DNA from: CAZNLS01 sp964573895
GTDB taxonomy: Bacteria > Acidobacteriota > Aminicenantia > UBA2199
Assembly (NCBI GenBank): GCA_964573895.1
Contig: CAZNLS010000073.1
Span: 1-11,981 of the forward strand
Direction of reading: 5' to 3'
DNA: 11,981 bases
The position numbers and the translations under genes were made by a program. Within the stretch, counting starts at the first letter, position 1. Each line of letters opens with the position of its first letter. The notes beneath the pieces were generated by a model. It searched no databases and had not been told where the DNA came from. It saw nothing but the letters and a program-made list of their open reading frames with translations. Below are positions 7,352-11,981 of this stretch, piece by piece.

Positions 7352-8734
7352 CTATTTATGGTGTTTTTTCAGAAAATCTTCAACTTCGGGGATCCCTCCC
7401 TGAAAAACAAGGTAACCGTTGTAGGGCTCTCCCTTTGTTATTTCTCCATTCACGGGAGTCAACATGATCTTTTTTACCTCTTCCAGGTCGGTTGTCTGTC
7501 CGAGTGCCCAACCCAGCTTTATATAGGCGACTTCCGGAAGCATATTTTCAGAAGGAATAACTCCTTTTTCCATCATATCTCTTCCTGTATCATAAACAAA
7601 CATATGAACGAATCCCCACAATGTTTGAACTGTCATATATATGCAAACCCCTGCTTTTTGAGCTCTTTTAAGGGCCGGATAGAGAGGTTTATTCACATGT
7701 CCCAGACCCGTTCCTGCTATGACAATGCCCTTATATCCGGAGGCAATAAGGGAATCAATAATATCCGGCTGCATATTTGGATAGTAGTAAAGGAGAGCAA
7801 CTTTTTCCTCAAAAGCAGGTACTATTTTTACATTTGTATCGGACCTTCTCCTGCTGTAATTCTTTTTTAAGGGAGTGATCTTTTCCCGGGTTACAGTTGC
7901 CAGTGGAATATCACCGATCGTCCTGAAAGTAGATCTGTATGACGAATGCATCTTTCTCACTCTTGTTCCCCTGTGGAGCAATCCATATTCGTCAGATGTA
8001 GGACCGAACATACATACCATGACTTCTGCAATATCGGAATAGGCTGCAGCTGTTGCCGAATGGATCAGATTCAATGCGGCATCGGATGACGGTCTGTCGG
8101 AAGATCTCTGGGAACCGACCATTACTATCGGTACCGGAGGATCCTGTATCATGAATGACAGAGCTGACGCAGTGTGGTGCATAGTATCTGTTCCGTGTCC
8201 TACAATAATGCCGTCCACCCCCCTTCTTATCTCTTCTCCAATTGATACGGCCAGTTTTTTATACTGGGCGGGGCCCATATTTTCACTGAAAACGGCAAAT
8301 AATTTTTCTGTCGACAGATTACATATATCTGCCAGTTCGGGAACTGCGCCGTAGAGTTCCCCGGGTGAGAATGCGGGAATAACTGCTCCGGTTCTGTAAT
8401 CCAGCCTTGATGCTATGGTTCCCCCGGTTCCGAAAAGTTTGACGTTCGGTTTTTCAGGCGAAAAAGGAAACTCCTTCTCGGGTATCTTATAGTGAGCTTC
8501 TTTGAATCCAAGCTCATTTATCTTAGATATGGTCTCAACATTAATTCCTATATTGTAACCCGTATTAAGTTTCAAAACTATATGCAGGTCATCATCGTTT
8601 TCAGATCGCGGCAGTATTATTCCCCGGAATTTTCCTCTGCTGCTTTCTACCTCTACGTCACTCCAGACTCGTATTTTGTTTTTCTTTAAAAGTGACAGTG
8701 ATTTTCCCCTGTATCCCTTGAACAGATCATCCAT
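7352..8734 (-). CDS. gatD: Glutamyl-tRNA(Gln) amidotransferase subunit D (asparaginase-like)
   Basis: GatD is the ammonia-producing subunit of GatDE: it hydrolyses an amide donor, and GatE uses the ammonia to turn Glu-tRNA(Gln) into Gln-tRNA(Gln) in the cytosol. Residues 1-75 are the GatD-specific N-terminal beta domain. The type I asparaginase fold then spans about 95-450. The catalytic residues are all present: T106 in TGGTIAS (103-109), T182 and D183 in GHGTDTM (179-185), and K261 in RVRKMHSSYRSTF. SQRSSDRPSSDAALNL (208-223) is also typical. The length, 460 residues, is close to archaeal GatD. An ATG at 8785 would add 17 residues, but 8734 is preferred: GGGAG lies 6 nt upstream, it gives an 8-nt overlap with gatE, and MDDLFKGYRG looks like a natural start. 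A plain L-asparaginase is less likely given the N-terminal domain and the gatE neighbour. Confidence 0.94.
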   Translation of the reverse strand: MDDLFKGYRGKSLSLLKKNKIRVWSDVEVESSRGKFRGIILPRSENDDDLHIVLKLNTGYNIGINVETISKINELGFKEAHYKIPEKEFPFSPEKPNVKLFGTGGTIASRLDYRTGAVIPAFSPGELYGAVPELADICNLSTEKLFAVFSENMGPAQYKKLAVSIGEEIRRGVDGIIVGHGTDTMHHTASALSFMIQDPPVPIVMVGSQRSSDRPSSDAALNLIHSATAAAYSDIAEVMVCMFGPTSDEYGLLHRGTRVRKMHSSYRSTFRTIGDIPLATVTREKITPLKKNYSRRRSDTNVKIVPAFEEKVALLYYYPNMQPDIIDSLIASGYKGIVIAGTGLGHVNKPLYPALKRAQKAGVCIYMTVQTLWGFVHMFVYDTGRDMMEKGVIPSENMLPEVAYIKLGWALGQTTDLEEVKKIMLTPVNGEITKGEPYNGYLVFQGGIPEVEDFLKKHHK

Positions 8735-10709
8735 TTTCAGCTCCCGAGACCTTGAGATATAGTTCGGAGAGGGGAATATTCCCAATAACTGAATTTCTCA
8801 ACTGCCCCATTGTCCAATTTATTTTTGCACGTTCATCTTTTACTGTTGATATTTGTAGGAATTTCTCCATTAATAAAGGAATTGAAGATTCAATCTCTTT
8901 TGTTTTAATTTTTTTGTATTTAACGGTTGTAAGTACTGATTCAAAATCCATATTCGGATGTTCATAAATCACCGGAAGCATTTTAAAGATTATCTCTTTT
9001 TCCAGTTTTCGATCCTGAACGAATTTAAACAGGGCGACAACTTTCTGAAAGCTGAAACCTGTTGCAGGTTTGGAAATTCCTTCGAGTCTTTTCAATCTGT
9101 GTCCGAAAATTGTTCCCGTAAATGAAGGAGAATAATTGAGTTCGTCGACAATTTTTTTTATTACCGGAAAAAGGTTTTTTCTGTGGATATAAGGAAAAGT
9201 ATCTTCCGGTATCTCCCACTGTTTCATACATTTTTCTCTTTTGTTAACAGCTAAGGGCAGAGATTTACGAATTTTTTCAATTCTCTCATCTTTGATTGCA
9301 ATTGGTGCGGAGTCGGTATCCGGATACATTCGGTCCGGACCGGGAAGGACTCTTTCAAATGCTGTAGTTCCTTTACTCCCGAGAGCTTTTCTTGTTTCAT
9401 TGGGGACTCCGTCAAAAGCAAGTTCGCATCTTTCAATTACAGTTGACACGGCCTCGTCGATATCATCTTTGGGTCCCCAGATTATTATTGCAGCATCATC
9501 GATATCCGCATCTGTAAGCTTAATGATTTCCCTTACTTCTTCCTCACTTATAACCGTATCAGGGCTTTCCGTATGGATCATATTGGGTTTTCCGATACAG
9601 GCGATCACTTTTATCCTGTCACTGATCTCGTCTGCAAATGTTTTTCCCGGCTGAGTAAAGCCGGATAGAATTCCTCTGAAATTCGGAAGCTTTATTGCAT
9701 AAAATTTATAATTTTCTTCGGGAAAATCCCTGACAAGCTTGCGGGTATACTCAGTCTCATTACCTTTCAATTTTATTTTTTTAAACTCGATTTTTTCCCC
9801 GGATCTCTTTTTTGCAGCAAGTTTATCTCTGATAATTAAAAGTGATTTTTGCCTGAAGGCTTCAATATGAGTTAAAACCGGGATCCATTTAATGTGAGCT
9901 ACTCCCTTTATCTCAACTCTGGTTCCACCTCTGATACTCACATTGACATCTTCTCTTGCCGCTCCGATTCCTGTCCTGACTAACCCGGAGCTCCTTGTAA
10001 GATATCTGATATACTGTGCTGCTTCATATACTTCATCAGGGGTTTTCATGTCCGGATATGTAACAGTTTCTATGAGAGGAATTCCCAGCCTGTCAGTGGT
10101 ATAGATCCGTTCATGACCAATATCGGAGACTTCCCGACAGGAATCTTCTTCTATACTTAACTGGATCACACCAATCTTTTTTTTTGATAGCGGTATTTTC
10201 CCCTCAATACCAACAATTGCAGTTCTCTGAAAACCGGTGGGAATACTTCCGTCCAGATACTGCTTTCGTGTAATGTGAAGTTCTCCAACGATATTAGTAT
10301 TCAACATCAGAGCGATTTGAACAGCAATCCCGAGAGCCTCATCATTAATAAGAAATGGAGGAGTATCGTCTATCTCGTATGTGCATGCACTCCTGTTTAT
10401 TATCCGGTAAGTTATATTCTTCTTTGTTTTAAATTCCATCAGGGCGGTCCCGTCATATTCTCCCAATTCACTTAAAGTTGGTCTCATGTGTCTGACTATC
10501 TCGGCATCGAATTCATCACCTTTTTGATAGATCCCCGAAGGACATCTGCAAAAAAGTTTTTCTTTTGTCTTTAACTGCTGGTGAACTTCGAGTCCGGATT
10601 TGAAACCCAATTCTCCATATGTACCGGTTGAACTGTCTGAAAGATTTATAAATCCCGTTTCAGCCCTGGTCCTGCTGTAATTAGTTTTATAGTTAACTTT
10701 TTTATACAT
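8727..10709 (-). CDS. gatE: Glutamyl-tRNA(Gln) amidotransferase subunit E
   Basis: GatE binds Glu-tRNA(Gln), activates the glutamyl group with ATP and transfers ammonia from GatD to it. The GatB-like kinase core covers about 34-295: FKSGLEVHQQL (36-46, H43), FCRCP (53-57), IEEDS (186-190), DRLGIPLIET (206-215, E214) and VEIKGV (265-270). H43, E187/E188 and E214 fit the Mg/ATP-site residues of the family. An AspRS-like insertion, which separates GatE from bacterial GatB, fills about 300-435. GVPNETRKALGSKGTTAF (434-451) and LPGPDRMYPDTD (455-466) are GatE hallmarks. A helical region and a YqeY-like tail (WTMGQLRNSVIGN, 632-644) close the protein. At 660 residues it is somewhat longer than archaeal GatE, mainly from a polar 34-residue extension before GELGFKSGLEVH. 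No Met lies inside that extension, so the first ATG is used, although no Shine-Dalgarno sequence precedes it. The gene leads the operon. Confidence 0.94.
   Translation of the reverse strand: MYKKVNYKTNYSRTRAETGFINLSDSSTGTYGELGFKSGLEVHQQLKTKEKLFCRCPSGIYQKGDEFDAEIVRHMRPTLSELGEYDGTALMEFKTKKNITYRIINRSACTYEIDDTPPFLINDEALGIAVQIALMLNTNIVGELHITRKQYLDGSIPTGFQRTAIVGIEGKIPLSKKKIGVIQLSIEEDSCREVSDIGHERIYTTDRLGIPLIETVTYPDMKTPDEVYEAAQYIRYLTRSSGLVRTGIGAAREDVNVSIRGGTRVEIKGVAHIKWIPVLTHIEAFRQKSLLIIRDKLAAKKRSGEKIEFKKIKLKGNETEYTRKLVRDFPEENYKFYAIKLPNFRGILSGFTQPGKTFADEISDRIKVIACIGKPNMIHTESPDTVISEEEVREIIKLTDADIDDAAIIIWGPKDDIDEAVSTVIERCELAFDGVPNETRKALGSKGTTAFERVLPGPDRMYPDTDSAPIAIKDERIEKIRKSLPLAVNKREKCMKQWEIPEDTFPYIHRKNLFPVIKKIVDELNYSPSFTGTIFGHRLKRLEGISKPATGFSFQKVVALFKFVQDRKLEKEIIFKMLPVIYEHPNMDFESVLTTVKYKKIKTKEIESSIPLLMEKFLQISTVKDERAKINWTMGQLRNSVIGNIPLSELYLKVSGAENG
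8741..8745 (-). promoter_or_regulatory. Ribosome-binding site that fixes the gatD start
   Basis: GGGAG on the minus strand is 6 nt upstream of the ATG at 8734, inside the last codons of gatE. It favours this start over the in-frame ATG at 8785 and suggests translational coupling of the two subunits. Confidence 0.7.
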
Positions 10710-10727
10710 GGTCGGTTTAAAAAAAGT

Positions 10728-10756
10728 ACTATATTTTTTCCTGAGCTTTGTGTCAA
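10728..10756 (-). promoter_or_regulatory. Strong promoter of the gatE-gatD-permease operon
   Basis: Read on the minus strand: perfect TTGACA (10756-10751), a 17-bp spacer (10750-10734) and TATAGT (10733-10728, 5 of 6). This is the best housekeeping-type promoter in the window. The expected start is near 10721, giving a leader of about 12 nt rich in A/T and without a Shine-Dalgarno sequence. It lies in the 99-bp gap after the LhgO-type gene, so the GatDE operon can be transcribed independently of it. Confidence 0.7.
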
Positions 10757-10776
10757 CCCTGTTCTTTTACAGGATT
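10755..10776 (-). repeat. Hairpin between the LhgO gene and the gatE promoter
   Basis: On the minus strand AATCCTGT (10776-10769), a 6-base loop, and ACAGGGTT (10762-10755) can pair over 8 bp, including one G-U. It is not followed by a T run; instead the right arm runs into the gatE -35 box. It could slow or end LhgO transcription weakly, or be a dyad for a regulator at the promoter. Confidence 0.35.
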
Positions 10777-10808
10777 TTCCAAAAAACATTTAATTTGTTG
10801 CAAATCTG

Positions 10809-11981
10809 TTAAAAGTTAAAGTTTTTGATTGATTGTTCTGCTATAGATTTACCTATACTTATTGAAGCAGTTGCAGCGGGTGAGGGAGAATTAAGAACAT
10901 GGAACATATTTTGGGCTTCAACAACTCTGAAGTCGTCAACAAGGAAGCCGTCCGGTTCCAGTGCCTGGGCTCTGACTCCGGCTCCGCCTGTTTTCAGGTC
11001 TTTTCCATGGATTTGGGGAATCAGCTGCTGTAGAGCTTTTACAAATGCCGGTTTATAAAATGAGCGATAATATTCTCCAAAACCTGTTTTCCAGTATTTT
11101 GATGACATCTTCCAGAATCCCTTATAAGTAATTATATCGAAAAAATCACGGAATGAGAAACTGAATTTGGAGTAACCTTCTCTTTTAAATGCAGAAACTG
11201 CGTTTGGTCCGGCCTCGACTCCACCGTCAATAATTCTTGTGAAATGTACTCCCAGAAAAGGAAATTTTGGGTCAGGGACGGGATAGATAAGGTTTTTTAC
11301 ATATTCGTGACACTCTTCTGTCAGCTCGTAATATTCTCCTCTGAACGGCACAATTTTCAGACCGGGATCTACGCCACTCATTTTTGCAATCCTGTCTGAA
11401 TAGAGACCCGCACAGTTTATTAATGCCTTACATTCAAAATTCCCGCCGGCTGTTTTTAAGCTGATGGAACCCTTCCCATTATTCAAAATGTTTCTTACCC
11501 TGGAATTAAGATAAATTTCTCCGCCGTTTTTTTTAAATATTTCTGCATATTTGTTGGTGACATCAGTATAGTTCACAATTCCGGTTTCTGGAACATGAAG
11601 TCCCCTGATGCCTGAGACAAACGGTTCAAATTCTTTTATCTCTTTGGAGGAAATATATCTCAACCCCTTTAACCCGTTCTGTTCACCCCTCTCTTTTAAG
11701 GAGTCAAGATAGGGTAACTGTTCATCATTTGTTGCTACGACAACCTTCCCGCATTTTTCATGTTTAATCCCCTCTTTTTTACAAAACTTATAAAGTAATT
11801 CTCTTCCGGTTTTGCAGTTCTTTGCTTTCAGGGATCCCGGTTTATAATAGAGACCCGAATGTATAACTCCGCTGTTATGGCCGGTCTGGTGAGCAGCCAG
11901 TGAAGATTCTGCTTCAATTACAACAGTGCTTTTGTCAGTTGCCTGTGATAACTCCATTGCAGTTGCCATTCCGACAATACC
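10809..11981 (-). CDS. lhgO: L-2-hydroxyglutarate oxidase/dehydrogenase (LhgO-type), N-terminus cut by window edge
   Basis: This FAD-dependent oxidoreductase of the DAO superfamily oxidises L-2-hydroxyglutarate to 2-oxoglutarate; in E. coli LhgO the electrons go to the membrane quinone pool. The frame is open to the right edge, where GIVG, the end of the FAD-binding GxGxxG loop, immediately precedes MATAMEL, so that Met is internal and only a few residues are missing. Family signatures, counted from that Met: VVIEAE closing the dinucleotide fold, GHNSGVIHSGLYYKPGSLKAKNC (30-52), CGKVVVAT, the INCAGLYSD segment, VPFRGEYYEL, FLGVHFTR, GGAGVRAQALEPDGFLVDDF, and the C-terminal FHVLNSPSPAATASISIGKSIAE FAD-closing segment. 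About 390 residues are visible, close to full length for the family. D-amino-acid or glycerol-3-phosphate oxidoreductases share the fold, but the GHNSGVIH and GVRAQ patterns favour LhgO. Its own promoter is outside the window. Confidence 0.87.
   Translation of the reverse strand, partial: GIVGMATAMELSQATDKSTVVIEAESSLAAHQTGHNSGVIHSGLYYKPGSLKAKNCKTGRELLYKFCKKEGIKHEKCGKVVVATNDEQLPYLDSLKERGEQNGLKGLRYISSKEIKEFEPFVSGIRGLHVPETGIVNYTDVTNKYAEIFKKNGGEIYLNSRVRNILNNGKGSISLKTAGGNFECKALINCAGLYSDRIAKMSGVDPGLKIVPFRGEYYELTEECHEYVKNLIYPVPDPKFPFLGVHFTRIIDGGVEAGPNAVSAFKREGYSKFSFSFRDFFDIITYKGFWKMSSKYWKTGFGEYYRSFYKPAFVKALQQLIPQIHGKDLKTGGAGVRAQALEPDGFLVDDFRVVEAQNMFHVLNSPSPAATASISIGKSIAEQSIKNFNF

Noticed and set aside
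7358..7870. 170-codon open frame on the plus strand inside gatD
   Set aside because: It is antisense to a conserved enzyme region and has no recognisable features.
7352..8734. Plain L-asparaginase type I
   Set aside because: The N-terminal GatD domain and the adjacent, overlapping gatE identify it as the amidotransferase subunit, even though the catalytic fold is shared.
8735..8785. Longer gatD start at 8785 adding 17 residues
   Set aside because: The ATG at 8734 has a GGGAG site at 6-nt spacing and a typical short overlap with gatE; the extra residues would be a 59-nt overlap with no family support.
1..11981. tRNA or other structured RNA genes, T-box or riboswitch leaders, especially near gatE
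   Set aside because: No cloverleaf was recognised, and the predicted gatE leader of about 12 nt is too short for a riboswitch or T-box.
1..11981. Mobile elements, CRISPR arrays or attachment sites that would mark GatDE as a recent insertion
   Set aside because: No transposase, integrase, direct repeats or flanking duplications were seen, and codon style looks alike across the genes.

Overview
The window is gene-dense, AT-rich DNA with nine protein genes and no RNA genes, insertion sequences or CRISPR. Promoters that fit the bacterial -35/-10 consensus, purine-rich ribosome-binding sites, a hybrid histidine kinase, an AmpG-type permease and an LhgO-type oxidoreductase all point to a bacterium. 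A guess at the phylum (FCB-like or another deep anaerobic lineage) would be weak. The exception is a complete GatD/GatE pair, the tRNA-dependent glutamine amidotransferase regarded as characteristic of archaea. It carries every catalytic residue I could locate.

Layout, left to right. (1) 1-257, plus strand: C-terminal end of a probable M1-type metallopeptidase. (2) 264-695, minus: small GNAT acetyltransferase, tail to tail with the peptidase. (3) 696-796: a 101-bp divergent promoter region. (4) 797-2197, plus: MATE efflux transporter. (5) 2198-3304 and 3294-5609, minus: a two-gene operon in which a cytosolic triple-PAS hybrid histidine kinase overlaps, by 11 nt, a MEMO-family protein with a signal peptide. 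The MEMO gene abuts the MATE gene with no base between the stop codons. (6) 5610-5858: a 249-bp gap with the kinase promoter, a perfect 10-bp inverted repeat and a weak terminator-like hairpin. (7) 5859-10709, minus: an operon read gatE, gatD, AmpG-like MFS permease, driven by a near-consensus promoter. (8) 10809 to the right edge, minus: LhgO-type L-2-hydroxyglutarate oxidoreductase, cut by the window end before its start codon.

How the genes work together. GatD (asparaginase-like amidase) releases ammonia from an amide donor, and GatE (GatB-like kinase/transamidase with an AspRS-like insertion) uses it to convert Glu-tRNA(Gln) to Gln-tRNA(Gln). The 8-nt gatE/gatD overlap fits stoichiometric synthesis of the two subunits. 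The permease 8 nt downstream has no evident mechanistic link to tRNA amidation. In the kinase-MEMO operon the kinase has no output domain of its own and would have to signal to a partner outside the window.

The points most worth following are the archaeal-type GatDE in a bacterial setting, the exported MEMO protein coupled to a sensor kinase, and the short, Shine-Dalgarno-free leaders of several genes here.
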